Below are positions 1-8,111 of a stretch of 64,000 nucleotides of DNA, in pieces. Every line of letters begins with the position of its first letter. Within the stretch, counting starts at the first letter, position 1. Location of the stretch: the NCBI RefSeq assembly GCF_049562855.1, contig NZ_CP186925.1:2790001-2854000 (forward strand), in the 5' to 3' direction. The position numbers were made by a program, and so were the translations under genes. Origin of the DNA: Ruminococcus_C callidus (GTDB taxonomy: Bacteria > Bacillota > Clostridia > Oscillospirales > Ruminococcaceae). The notes beneath the pieces were generated by a model. That model was not told where the DNA came from and made no database searches. It saw only the letters and a program-made list of their open reading frames with translations.

Positions 1-75
1 TTCGACGAGGGAGAAGCCCTTGCGGTTCTTTTTCTTCTTCATTGCAGTGTTGAATACGTTCATCGGGGTTTTCAT
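1..75 (-). CDS. Prepilin-like protein, N-terminal fragment (runs off window)
   Basis: The frame opens at an ATG at 75 and leaves the window after 25 codons. The visible peptide has a basic stretch (KKKKNRK) followed by GFSLVE, the prepilin peptidase cleavage and methylation motif of type IV pilins and type II secretion pseudopilins. The cut is expected before the Phe and the Glu is the +5 residue. A ribosome site (AAGGTGG) sits 8-9 bases upstream of the ATG. The leader before it is about 145 nt and has several possible stems. Ruminococcus uses pilin-like proteins for adhesion to cellulose, so this could be an adhesion pilin or a competence-type pseudopilin. The rest of the gene is not visible, so the subclass is open. 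Confidence 0.75.
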   Translation of the reverse strand, partial: MKTPMNVFNTAMKKKKNRKGFSLVE

Positions 76-99
76 ATTGGTTTCCACCTTTCAAATTTG

Positions 100-220
100 A
101 TTTAGTAAAATAAAATAACCTTGTTCCCGAAATCCCCGCTTTCGCGTCTAGCCGGCATCGCGTCCGGAGTTTCAGGAGAATCAAACGAGAGTTCTTATCA
201 ACGTTCCCTCTCGTTGTTTG
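100..220 (-). promoter_or_regulatory. Long, possibly structured leader of the prepilin-like gene
   Basis: Between promoter and ribosome site the transcript can form a stem AACGAGAG/CTCTCGTT, a CCGG/CCGG stem-loop and a CGC-GAAA-GCG tetraloop hairpin. Leaders of pilin genes often carry cyclic-di-GMP riboswitches. I could not fit this one to the GEMM-I or GEMM-II consensus, so only a structured leader is claimed. Confidence 0.3.
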
Positions 221-227
221 CAAGTCT

Positions 228-256
228 ATTATAGCACAATCTGGCAGTGTTGTCAA
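228..256 (-). promoter_or_regulatory. Promoter of the prepilin-like gene
   Basis: On the minus strand TTGACA (251-256) and TATAAT (228-233) are separated by 17 bases, a consensus sigma-A promoter. Transcription would begin near 220 and give a leader of about 145 nt. Confidence 0.8.
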
Positions 257-620
257 TAGAGTTTGTGCATATTCTGCATTTGGAACAACAAACAAACATA
301 CTTTTTGTGCACATCTACAACGCACCGGAAAAGTGGCAGAATTGCGTGGTTTTTCGCTTCCATTTTTTAGCCGATTTTGTACGATTCCGATAATGCGGCT
401 CTGATTTTGATAAAATCGTGTCGAATTTCACATAAAACTATTTTGATTCTGGAGATTTCTCAAATGCAGTCGATTTTCCGCTTCAAAATGCAAACGAAAA
501 ATTACTCCCAACTTTTCCGCGAATTTGATACATTTTCTCTAAAAATCATGTAACGCGTTACATTTCGCGGGAGTTGAGGGGAGAATGTTGCGGGGATTTT
601 TTAATAGGCTTCTTTTTTCT
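257..620. other. Gene-free AT-rich stretch with one perfect palindrome
   Basis: No convincing gene is seen here. The only marked feature is the 14-bp perfect palindrome TGTAACGCGTTACA at 549-562, which could be a protein-binding site. It is close to no clear promoter. Confidence 0.3.
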
Positions 621-1035
621 GCCTCCCTTGAAAAGAAAAGGGGGACCGCCGCAGACGGTGGAGGGATTTTCACTGAAATCTTTTCCTTTTGCTTCAGATT
701 TCACGAGATAATCCCTCAGTCAGCCTACGGGTGCCTTTTTCTGCTTCCCTTGAATTTGCCTCCCTTGAAAAGGGAGGGGGACCGCCACAGGCGGTGGAGG
801 GATTTTCACTGAAATCTTTTTCTTTTGTTTCAGATTTCACGAGATAATCCCTCAGTCAGCCTGCGGGTGCCTTTTTCTGCTTCCCTTGAATTTGCCTCCC
901 TTGAAAAGGGAGGGGGACCGCCACAGGCGGTGGAGGGATTTTCACTGAAATCTTTTTCTTTTGTTTCAGATTTCACGAGATAATCCCTCAGTCAGCCTAC
1001 GGCTGCCAGCTCCCTTTTCAAGGGAGCCTTTTTTC
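621..1035. repeat. Triplicated family 2 repeat (136-137 bp period)
   Basis: Three tandem units start at 621, 758 and 894. Each begins with a CTCCCTTGAAAAGGGAG-like palindrome, followed by a GACCGCC...GGCGGTGGAGGGATTTTC segment, a TGAAATC...GATTTCA arm and a GATAATCCCTCAGTCAGCC segment. Only the last unit has the terminal GCTCCCTTTTCAAGGGAGC palindrome, followed by a T run. The core is that of the family 2 elements at 2335, 31458, 51900 and 52145. Units 2 and 3 are almost identical, which suggests recent expansion. Confidence 0.85.
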
Positions 1036-1068
1036 TACACCTTTTCTGCCGTTCTCCCAGCAAACGCA

Positions 1069-2193
1069 TCACCCATTCGCCCCACGCACTGCCAGGAACA
1101 CCATAAATCCCGCCAGCACGACTACAGCCAGCACCAGCACCGGCGAGAACATCGCGGTGCGGCTTCGGGTCGCCTGCTTCTGGGTGGGATACGGCAGGGG
1201 CTGGCGGCGTTCGTACAGCAGCCAGAACAACACGCCCATGATCGAAAACGCCAGTACTGCCATACCAAACGGCAGGATTCCCACATTGGCGACTTTCTCC
1301 GGCAGCTTCTCCTGTAGCAGTGACAGCACCATGCTGTTGGTATTCACTGCCATGTGCACCAGTATGGACGGCAGCAGAGAGTTATGCCGTGCCACGATCT
1401 TCCCCAGAAACAGCCCCATGACGAAGCCCAGAATAAACTGCTGGAAATTGCCGTGCATCAGTCCGAACAGCAGGGCACTGGTGACGATTCCGAAGCGGAC
1501 GCTGACCGCCGACAGGCTTTTCATCAGGAAGCCGCGGAACAGCAGTTCCTCTGTCACCGGAGCCAGCACACAGGTGTACAGCAATGCCAGCAGCATGGAC
1601 TGGGTGCTTTGGAAATAGTCGAAAGATACTTCCGGCAGTTCCAGATGCAGCAGCCTTGTCACCGCGTACAGCACCACGGAAAGCTGCTGCAATGCGAAGC
1701 CGATGCAGATGTACTGAAAGGCTTTCCAGCCGGAAAAATCCGTCGTCCGGAACAGTCCGCCCAGCGGCTGACGGATACGGCGGCAGCCCAGCCATGCCAC
1801 CAGCGTGTTCATTCCCCCGAAGATCAGGCAGTGCAACGCCATGTAGATGCCCGATGATTCCATGGTGTGAATTGCTCCGGACTGGTCGCCGTTGAAGTAG
1901 GAAGCCGCCGTGCCGTCCATGCACAGCAGCAGCACCATGATCGTCAGCGGGAACAACAGCTGGCTGCCCATACAGCCCAGCAACGCCCCTGCTCCGGCGG
2001 TGTTCATCTGGCGGCGAATGCGGGAACGCTCCTCCCGTTCCGGAAACAGCGGGATATGAAAGTCCGGCAGCAGGATCTGCGGCAGAAACCGCCGGTAATC
2101 CGTCCGGTATGCGGCGTTTTCCAATGCATTTTCAAAAGGATTCTGCGGATCGATCTGCCCCGCAGTTTCCTCGGTATAGGGTTCGTTTGTCAT
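1069..2193 (-). CDS. CPBP (CAAX-type) intramembrane metalloprotease
   Basis: This 374-residue polytopic membrane protein has the signature of the CPBP/Abi family. EELLFRG (EExxxR) lies near residue 215, FGLMHGN about 30 residues later, and a third motif has His and Asn (HMAVNTN). The family contains glutamic-type intramembrane proteases related to Rce1; bacterial members process membrane proteins or provide bacteriocin immunity. The N-terminal ~60 residues are hydrophilic and would be cytosolic, followed by about eight hydrophobic segments. Its transcript would start near 2280 and carry a 33-bp family 1 hairpin in the leader. The ribosome site GGAGG lies 7-9 bases before the ATG. No bacteriocin genes are adjacent, so the substrate is unknown. 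Confidence 0.85.
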   Translation of the reverse strand: MTNEPYTEETAGQIDPQNPFENALENAAYRTDYRRFLPQILLPDFHIPLFPEREERSRIRRQMNTAGAGALLGCMGSQLLFPLTIMVLLLCMDGTAASYFNGDQSGAIHTMESSGIYMALHCLIFGGMNTLVAWLGCRRIRQPLGGLFRTTDFSGWKAFQYICIGFALQQLSVVLYAVTRLLHLELPEVSFDYFQSTQSMLLALLYTCVLAPVTEELLFRGFLMKSLSAVSVRFGIVTSALLFGLMHGNFQQFILGFVMGLFLGKIVARHNSLLPSILVHMAVNTNSMVLSLLQEKLPEKVANVGILPFGMAVLAFSIMGVLFWLLYERRQPLPYPTQKQATRSRTAMFSPVLVLAVVVLAGFMVFLAVRGANG

Positions 2194-2242
2194 GGGTTGA
2201 CCTCCTTCGCGTTAAGGAAAGCTGTCACGCAGCTTTTCCTGA

Positions 2243-2275
2243 GGCAATACCGCAAATCTTTGTGCGGTATTGCCC
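2243..2275. mobile_element. Family 1 element, minimal copy
   Basis: A 33-bp near-perfect palindrome consists only of the two family 1 ends (GGCAATACCGCA...TGTGCGGTATTGCC). The direct repeat TGA flanks it at 2240-2242 and 2276-2278. It lies in the 5' leader of the CPBP protease gene. Confidence 0.75.
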
Positions 2276-2287
2276 TGAATATACAAC

Positions 2288-2316
2288 AGTATACCATATT
2301 TTTCGGGAATTGTACA
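2288..2316 (-). promoter_or_regulatory. Candidate promoter of the CPBP protease gene
   Basis: TGTACA (2311-2316) and TATACT (2288-2293) are 17 bases apart on the minus strand. The -35 is weak. A family 2 element begins only 19 bases upstream at 2335. Confidence 0.5.
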
Positions 2317-2334
2317 GAGGGCTTTCACAGTATT

Positions 2335-2559
2335 CACGAAAATCAATTTTCATGATAGCCTCCCCTGAAAGGGGAGGGGGACCGCCGTTAGGCGGTGGAG
2401 GGGTTTTTCGTGAAATCTTTTTATGACGTTTTCAGCATAAGTGGAAACCCCTCAGTCAGTGCTACGCACTGCCAGCTCCCCTTTCAGGGGGGCTTACTTG
2501 TCAAGCTTCACAATTTTGCACAATTTAAATCAACATATTTTTGAAAATTGATTTCCGTG
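2335..2559. mobile_element. Family 2 inverted-repeat element with 9-bp duplication
   Basis: This 225-bp element has 18-bp inverted ends, CACGAAAATCAATTTTCA on the left and its complement TGAAAATTGATTTCCGTG on the right. The flanks CACAGTATT (2326-2334) and CACCGTATT (2560-2568) match at 8 of 9 positions, as expected for an old 9-bp target duplication. The interior carries AGCCTCCCCTGAAAGGGGAG and the matching right palindrome. It encodes no protein. Confidence 0.8.
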
Positions 2560-2587
2560 CACCGTATTCGAAAAAACGGCATACAAA

Positions 2588-2613
2588 AAGCGGACAGGTC
2601 GCCCCGTCCGCTT
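2588..2613 (-). terminator. Terminator after the kinase-like gene
   Basis: Stem AAGCGGAC/GTCCGCTT with a GC-rich loop is followed on the minus strand by a run of T. It lies about 32 bases after the stop of the gene at 2645. Confidence 0.75.
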
Positions 2614-2644
2614 CGTTTCTTGATACATCATTTTGCTGATGCGT

Positions 2645-3388
2645 TTATTCATAGTCGAATACGTCGATCCAACGCATGAGGAAGTCCTTTTCCTCCGGCT
2701 TGTGCTTCACCAGCTGCGATGCTGCCACAATCGGCATCCACTGGGAAACGTACTGTCTTGCCACGTCGTTCATGTCGCAGAACATTTTCAGGTACAGCTC
2801 TGCCCAGTCGTCCTTCCCCTCCAGCTTGAACAGCAGGAATGTTCTGGCAGCGTCAGCACTGCCATTGCCCTGTGTGGCGTGGGACCAGTCGATAACGTGC
2901 AGTCTGCCGTCCTTGTCCACGATCACGTTGCTGGGGTGAAAATCCCCGTGGCAAACCTTGATGTGGTCATGCATGGCATTCAGACGGGTATGCAGGTCAT
3001 AGCGGGTGGTCGCGTCCAGTCCGGACTGGCTGATCTTCCGGTTCATCTTGTCTTTCAGCTTCGTCAGCAGCGGCGAACGCTTGCTCTGGATCTCCTTTTG
3101 CAGCAGCACGAACTGTTCCATATAGTTGTGCATCTTGTCGGGGTGCTGTTCCATCATGGACTGGAGGGTTTCCCCTTCCACGAATTCCGTCACGATCGCC
3201 CACTTGCCGTCTGCTTTCCGCACTTCCAGCAGCTTCGGGATCCGCAGACCGGTTTCTTCTACTCTTGCCTGATTCAGTGCTTCATTCAGAATGTCGGACT
3301 TCAGATAGCCGTGTCCGAACACCTTTACGCGGGTATCGCCTTCCCGATAGCTGGTTTTCTCCAGCCCTTCCAATAACGGTTCCATCAT
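2645..3388 (-). CDS. Aminoglycoside/choline kinase-like phosphotransferase
   Basis: This 247-residue soluble protein belongs to the APH/choline-kinase fold. It has the Brenner-type catalytic loop HGDFHPSN (residues ~147-154) and the metal-binding IDW about 15 residues later. An N-terminal beta-rich lobe is present, but the usual G-loop is hard to see. It follows adhE by 24 bases with its own AAAGGAG site and is probably on the same transcript. Family members phosphorylate aminoglycosides, choline, homoserine or sugars; nothing here points to one substrate. A resistance role should not be assumed. Confidence 0.75.
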   Translation of the reverse strand: MMEPLLEGLEKTSYREGDTRVKVFGHGYLKSDILNEALNQARVEETGLRIPKLLEVRKADGKWAIVTEFVEGETLQSMMEQHPDKMHNYMEQFVLLQKEIQSKRSPLLTKLKDKMNRKISQSGLDATTRYDLHTRLNAMHDHIKVCHGDFHPSNVIVDKDGRLHVIDWSHATQGNGSADAARTFLLFKLEGKDDWAELYLKMFCDMNDVARQYVSQWMPIVAASQLVKHKPEEKDFLMRWIDVFDYE

Positions 3389-3412
3389 TGATACGCTCCT
3401 TTCACAGTGGAA

Positions 3413-6049
3413 TTATGCTTCAGCAGCTTCTGCCGGCACTTCGCCGTAGAACGCCTTGAGATACATTGCCTTGATCTCCGAGATCAGCGGATAACGGGGA
3501 TTTGCTCCGGTGCACTGGTCATCGAATGCCTGTTCGCACATGTCGTCCAGTGTCGCGAGGAATGCTTCTTCGGTCACGCCGTAGTCGCGAATGGTTTTTT
3601 TGATGCCCACCCGTGCTTTCAGTTCCTCAATCTTCACAAGGAAGTTTTCGAATACTTCTTCGTCCGTGCTGCCGTTCACGCCCACGAATCTTGCACACTC
3701 GCAATAGCGGGGCAGAGCGTTCGGGTACGGATACTGGGAGAAAGTGCCCATTTTCTGGGGAGCATCTGCAATGTTATACCGCATAATATCGGTGATCAGC
3801 AGAGCATTTGCCACGCCATGAGGCAGGTGGTGGAATGCACCCAGCTTATGTGCCATAGAGTGGCACACACCCAGAAAGGCATTGGCAAACGCCATACCTG
3901 CCATGGTGGAAGCATTCGCCATCTTTTCCCGTGCCACCGGTGCATGTTCGCCATTTTCGTAGCACTCCGGCAGATAGGTGAAGATGTTCTTCAGTGCTTT
4001 CAGTGCCAGACCGTCGGTGAAATCGGTTGCCATTACCGAGGCATATGCTTCCAGTGCGTGTACCATGGCATCGATACCGGAAGCCGCAGTCAGGCCACGG
4101 GGCTGGGACATCATCAGGTCAGTGTCAATGATCGCCATGTTCGGCAGCAGCTGATAGTCTGCCAGCGGATACTTGGCACCGGTCGCCTCATCGGTAATCA
4201 CCGCAAACGGTGTCACTTCCGAACCAGTACCGGAGGAAGTCGGCACTGCAATGAAATATGCCTTTTCGCCCATTTCAGGGAACTCATAGGTTCTCTTGCG
4301 AATGTCGAGAAACCGCATTGCCATGTCTGCAAAGTCTGCATCGGGATGTTCATACAGCACCCACATGATCTTTGCTGCGTCCATTGCGGAGCCGCCGCCC
4401 AGTGCAATGATCACGTCCGGCTGGAACGACCGCATCAGTTCCGCACCCTCCTTGGCACACGCCAGTGTGGGATCGGACTGTACATCAGAGAATACCTGAT
4501 ACGGAATGCCCATTTTCTGCAGCGGTTCCGTAATGCAGCTCATCTTGCCGCTTTTGAACAGGAATTCATCTGTTACCAGAAATGCACGCTTCCGGTGCAG
4601 GACTTCTTCGATCTCACGCAGAGCCACCGGCAGGCAGCCTTTTTTGAAGTACACCTTTTGCGGTGTGCGGAACCACAGCATATTTTCTCTCCTCTCAGCG
4701 ACAGTCTTGATATTCAGCAGGTGCTTGACACCGACATTTTCCGAAACCGAGTTGCCGCCCCAAGAGCCGCAGCCCAGCGTCAGGGACGGTGCAAGGTTAA
4801 AGTTGTACAAGTCGCCGATACCGCCGTGAGAGGACGGGGTATTGATCACGATACGGCACGCTTTCATACGTGCTGCAAACTGGTCGATCTTTTCTCTGTG
4901 GTTGACTTCGTCCACATAGAGCGAAGCTGTATGACCGTAGCCGCCGTCCCTGATCAGCTGGTCGGCATATGCTACAGCCTGTTCAAAATTCTCCGAGCGA
5001 TACATTGCCAGCACCGGAGAGAGTTTTTCATGTGCAAATTCTTCGCTGATGTCCACCGAGGTCACTTCCCCGATCAGCACCCGCGTTTCCTGCGGGATCG
5101 TCACGCCGGCGAGTCCGGCAATGGCAGCCGCCCGCTGTCCTACGATCTTGCTGTTCAGTGCTCCGTTGATGAGAATGGTCTTTCTTACCTTTTCGGTTTC
5201 CTCCGGTGTGAGGAAATAGCAGCCACGCTTCTGGAATTCTTTCCGGACAGTGTCATAGATGCCGGTATCCACGATGACCGACTGCTCCGAAGCACAGATC
5301 ATGCCGTTGTCGAATGTCTTTGAGTGTACGATCGAGTTGACTGCTTTCTGAATATCCGCAGAAGCGTCAATGACTGCCGGTGTGTTGCCGGCACCAACGC
5401 CCAGTGCCGGTTTTCCGCTGGAATACGCCGCACGAACCATGCCCGGACCGCCGGTAGCCAGAATAATATCTGCCTCCTGCATCAGGGTATTGGTCATTTC
5501 CAAAGACGGCACATCGATCCAGCCAATGATATTTTCCGGTGCACCAGCCTTGACTGCTGCGTCCAGTACGATCTTTGCCGCAGCGATCGTGCTCTTTTTT
5601 GCACGGGGGTGGGGCGAAATGATGATCGCATTTCTGGTTTTCAGGCAGATCAGCGACTTAAAAATCGCGGTAGAGGTGGGGTTGGTGGTGGGAATGACCG
5701 CAGCCACTACCCCGATCGGTTCTGCGATCCGCATGGTGCCATAAGCGGGATCCTGTTCGATAATGCCACAGGTTTTGGTGTGCTTATAGGCGTTGTAGAT
5801 ATACTCGGCGGCATAGTTGTTCTTGATCACCTTGTCTTCTACCACACCCATACCGGTTTCTTCCACAGCCATTTTTGCCAGCGGCAGTCTGGCGTGATTG
5901 GCTGCCAGAGCCGCTGCCTGGAAGATCCGGTCTACCTGTTCCTGCGAGAACGTTGCAAACTGTTCCTGTGCACGACGCACTTCCTCCAGCTTGCGTTCCA
6001 ACGCCGGAACGCCATCCACTAACGGTCGATTGTTTTCTGTTTGATTCAT
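3413..6049 (-). CDS. adhE: Bifunctional acetaldehyde-CoA/alcohol dehydrogenase
   Basis: AdhE reduces acetyl-CoA to acetaldehyde and on to ethanol with two NADH, the main ethanol route in cellulolytic clostridia and Ruminococcus. The 878 residues match the family length. The N-terminal aldehyde dehydrogenase half has its catalytic Cys in NGMICASEQS (about residue 250). The C-terminal iron-dependent alcohol dehydrogenase half has GGGSAMDAAK, PTSSGTGSE and the metal-ligand region HSMAHKLGAFHHLPHG. The enzyme normally forms helical spirosomes. The ATG has GGAG 8 bases upstream. The leader holds a 34-bp family 1 hairpin, and the promoter has a palindromic operator consistent with redox control; a rex gene is at 16466. 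Confidence 0.97.
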   Translation of the reverse strand: MNQTENNRPLVDGVPALERKLEEVRRAQEQFATFSQEQVDRIFQAAALAANHARLPLAKMAVEETGMGVVEDKVIKNNYAAEYIYNAYKHTKTCGIIEQDPAYGTMRIAEPIGVVAAVIPTTNPTSTAIFKSLICLKTRNAIIISPHPRAKKSTIAAAKIVLDAAVKAGAPENIIGWIDVPSLEMTNTLMQEADIILATGGPGMVRAAYSSGKPALGVGAGNTPAVIDASADIQKAVNSIVHSKTFDNGMICASEQSVIVDTGIYDTVRKEFQKRGCYFLTPEETEKVRKTILINGALNSKIVGQRAAAIAGLAGVTIPQETRVLIGEVTSVDISEEFAHEKLSPVLAMYRSENFEQAVAYADQLIRDGGYGHTASLYVDEVNHREKIDQFAARMKACRIVINTPSSHGGIGDLYNFNLAPSLTLGCGSWGGNSVSENVGVKHLLNIKTVAERRENMLWFRTPQKVYFKKGCLPVALREIEEVLHRKRAFLVTDEFLFKSGKMSCITEPLQKMGIPYQVFSDVQSDPTLACAKEGAELMRSFQPDVIIALGGGSAMDAAKIMWVLYEHPDADFADMAMRFLDIRKRTYEFPEMGEKAYFIAVPTSSGTGSEVTPFAVITDEATGAKYPLADYQLLPNMAIIDTDLMMSQPRGLTAASGIDAMVHALEAYASVMATDFTDGLALKALKNIFTYLPECYENGEHAPVAREKMANASTMAGMAFANAFLGVCHSMAHKLGAFHHLPHGVANALLITDIMRYNIADAPQKMGTFSQYPYPNALPRYCECARFVGVNGSTDEEVFENFLVKIEELKARVGIKKTIRDYGVTEEAFLATLDDMCEQAFDDQCTGANPRYPLISEIKAMYLKAFYGEVPAEAAEA

Positions 6050-6155
6050 TCAAATACTCCTTTTTTGGGAAACGCCGAAACAGTCCGGTGCTCCTCAGGG
6101 TAGAAGAATCCCCTGAGGCGGCTGTTTGTATCCAAAGATACGAAACAAGTCCTGA

Positions 6156-6189
6156 GGCAATACCGCACAAAGATTGTGCGGTATTGCCC
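6156..6189. mobile_element. Family 1 element, minimal copy in the adhE leader
   Basis: A 34-bp near-perfect palindrome with both family 1 ends and almost no interior. The direct repeat TGA flanks it at 6153-6155 and 6190-6192. It lies about 105 bases upstream of the adhE start, inside the transcribed leader. Confidence 0.75.
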
Positions 6190-6289
6190 TGAGATTTCCA
6201 AAGCGTGAGAGATTTGTGGAAAGTACAGCAGCATTTCTTATGCGGACTGTACCGGTCGGTTCCATTGAATCATGGACGGTTTTTCTTCT

Positions 6290-6334
6290 GTGACAACGAT
6301 GTCCATAGATCCCCATCTGTGACACCTTTGTCAC
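6290..6334. promoter_or_regulatory. Paired palindromic operator at the adhE promoter
   Basis: GTGACA-CCTT-TGTCAC (6319-6334) is a perfect inverted repeat just downstream of the -10 box. A second imperfect copy, GTGACA-ACGA-TGTCCA (6290-6305), lies 29 bases further down. The position over the transcription start suggests a repressor site. Rex is the obvious candidate, but the half-sites and spacing differ from the classical TTGTGA/TTGTTA boxes. Confidence 0.6.
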
Positions 6335-6338
6335 TGCT

Positions 6339-6368
6339 ATTATAGCATATTTCCCGTCCTCTCGTCAA
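6339..6368 (-). promoter_or_regulatory. adhE promoter
   Basis: TTGACG (6363-6368) and TATAAT (6339-6344), 18 bases apart on the minus strand. This gives a leader of about 280 nt before adhE. Confidence 0.75.
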
Positions 6369-6466
6369 GCCACAGATTGTTCACCGATTTCCGCCCGCAG
6401 CCGTCCCCTATTCCCGACAGGTATCGCATGGAAAACATGCTATACTCTTGAAAGAGGTGATGAACA

Positions 6467-7276
6467 GTGCCCACGATCTATCTGGACGTTCTGCTGCTGC
6501 AGAGCCTCTATGTCAACTATTTTTTGCTGCGTGCTGCGGCAAAACTGACGCATACGCCTTTGCACTGGATACGGTGCGGACTGGCAGCGGCGGGGAGCAG
6601 CCTGTTTTCCCTGTTGATCCTGCTGCCGCCCTTGCCGGCATGGTTTCAGCTGGTGTGTAAGCTTCTGGCAGCTGCTCTGTCCGTGACAATGGCGTTCGGT
6701 CTGCATCGGGAGAGTTTCTTCCGCCAGTGGGGCTGCTTTTTTCTCTGCAACTTTCTGCTGGCGGGGGCGATTCTCGGCATCGGCAGTCTGACACAAAAGG
6801 GCTTTGCCACATGGGGGAACAGCTGCTGTTATCTGGATTTTTCCCTGTTTCAGCTGATTCTATTCACTGCCGCGGCATATTCTCTGCTGCATCTCTGCAC
6901 CCTGCTCCGCGGCAGGAAACGCCACACCGACAGCCGGTTTCAGGTCTTTCTGCGGCTGGGCGAACGCCGCTTGATGCTGGACGGACTTGCCGACACCGGA
7001 AACAACCTCACCGACACCTTTTCCGGTACGCCTGTCATTGTGTGCAGTGCTGCCGCACTGGAGCCGCTGCTTGCCGGCACACCGGTGGAACAGCTTCGCG
7101 GCTACCGGCTGGTGCCCTGTACCACAGTGACCGCAGAGGGACTGGTTCCCCTGTTCCGACCGGACGAGGTCTGTATCCGCAACCTCTCCACGGAGAAAAG
7201 CCGCAGCGTACACGCCATGGTCGGCATTGCCGGCACGCAGCCAAGTGCCATTTTTCACCCTATGCTCATGGAATGA
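6467..7276 (+). CDS. spoIIGA: Sigma-E processing peptidase SpoIIGA
   Basis: SpoIIGA is the membrane aspartic protease that activates pro-SigmaE in the mother cell after asymmetric division. The 269-residue product has an N-terminal half with about five hydrophobic segments and a C-terminal protease domain with the DTGN motif (LADTGNNLTD, near residue 175). It starts with GTG behind AGAGGTG. sigE follows after 15 bases, the usual gene order. Its presence implies at least an ancestral sporulation programme, though many Ruminococcus have not been seen to sporulate. Confidence 0.9.
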   Translation: MPTIYLDVLLLQSLYVNYFLLRAAAKLTHTPLHWIRCGLAAAGSSLFSLLILLPPLPAWFQLVCKLLAAALSVTMAFGLHRESFFRQWGCFFLCNFLLAGAILGIGSLTQKGFATWGNSCCYLDFSLFQLILFTAAAYSLLHLCTLLRGRKRHTDSRFQVFLRLGERRLMLDGLADTGNNLTDTFSGTPVIVCSAAALEPLLAGTPVEQLRGYRLVPCTTVTAEGLVPLFRPDEVCIRNLSTEKSRSVHAMVGIAGTQPSAIFHPMLME

Positions 7277-7291
7277 AAGGAGATTTTTTCT

Positions 7292-8035
7292 ATGACCATC
7301 GATTTTCCGAAGTTCCGGAAACTGCTCTGCCATTTGCGGGAACTGCTGTCCGGTCCCTGCCGCATCGACTACATCAACGGCTCTGACACCTTTCCCCCGC
7401 CGCTGTCCAAGGAGGAGGAACAGGAAGTGTTCGCCCAGCTGCATGCCGGCAGCACCGAAGCCCGCGAAACACTGATCGTGCACAATCTCCGCCTGGTGGT
7501 ATACATCGCCAAAAAGTTCGAATCATCCGGTCTGGGACTGGAGGATCTGATCTCCATTGGCACGATCGGGCTCATCAAGGCGGTGGAAACATTTTGCCCC
7601 GAAAAAAAGATCAAGCTTGCGACATACGCCTCCCGCTGCATTGAAAATGAGATCCTCATGGTGCTGCGGAAAAACGCCCAGCTGCGGGGAGAGATCTCCA
7701 TTGACGAGCCACTTTCCGCGGACTGGGACGGCAACGAACTGCTGCTGTCAGATATTCTGGGAACGGACGAGGACGTGGTCAGCCGCGACATTGAAAACGA
7801 AGCCGAACGGGAGATGCTTCTCGCAGCGGTTTCAGAACTGGGACCGCGGGAACAGGAGATCATGCAGATGCGGTTCGGGCTCTGCGGCGGCAAGGAACGC
7901 ACTCAGAAAGAGGTCGCCGAAGCCATTGGCATTTCCCAGTCCTACATCTCCCGACTGGAAAAGAAGATCATTCGCAAGCTCCGAAAAAAACTGGAGGAGG
8001 CAGACCAGCCCCTCACCCACACCGCCAGCAAATAA
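7292..8035 (+). CDS. sigE: RNA polymerase sporulation sigma factor SigmaE
   Basis: SigmaE directs early mother-cell transcription during sporulation. The 247-residue sequence contains region 2 (NLRLVVYIAKKF, DLISIGTIGLIKAVETF, TYASRCIENEILM) and region 4 with a helix-turn-helix (TQKEVAEAIGISQSYISRLE). A short N-terminal extension of about 40 residues corresponds to the pro-sequence removed by SpoIIGA. The upstream neighbour supports SigmaE over SigmaK or SigmaG. The ribosome site is AAAGGAG. A strong terminator begins two bases after the stop codon. Confidence 0.93.
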   Translation: MTIDFPKFRKLLCHLRELLSGPCRIDYINGSDTFPPPLSKEEEQEVFAQLHAGSTEARETLIVHNLRLVVYIAKKFESSGLGLEDLISIGTIGLIKAVETFCPEKKIKLATYASRCIENEILMVLRKNAQLRGEISIDEPLSADWDGNELLLSDILGTDEDVVSRDIENEAEREMLLAAVSELGPREQEIMQMRFGLCGGKERTQKEVAEAIGISQSYISRLEKKIIRKLRKKLEEADQPLTHTASK

Positions 8036-8037
8036 CA

Positions 8038-8071
8038 AGAGCCGCAGGGCATTTCGCTCTGCGGCTCTTTT
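8038..8071 (+). terminator. Terminator of spoIIGA-sigE
   Basis: Stem AGAGCCGCAG/CTGCGGCTCT (8038-8047 and 8059-8068) is followed by TTTTG. It also lies between convergent genes and may end the dockerin gene on the other strand. Confidence 0.8.
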
Positions 8072-8111
8072 GAGTTATGATAAAATGATTAGAAAATTGC
8101 TCAAGTGTGCA

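Noticed and set aside
100..220. Cyclic-di-GMP riboswitch before the prepilin gene
   Set aside because: GGACGC and a GAAA tetraloop recall GEMM-I, but the P2 strands do not pair and the receptor sequences are missing.
621..1035. CRISPR array
   Set aside because: Three units are contiguous with no unique spacers, and the period is 136-137 bp.
1069..2193. Bacteriocin immunity cluster
   Set aside because: CPBP proteins occur in such clusters, but no leader peptide, bacteriocin or dedicated exporter is adjacent.
2645..3388. Aminoglycoside resistance gene
   Set aside because: Only the general kinase fold is visible. Housekeeping APH-like kinases are common, and nothing specific to resistance is seen.
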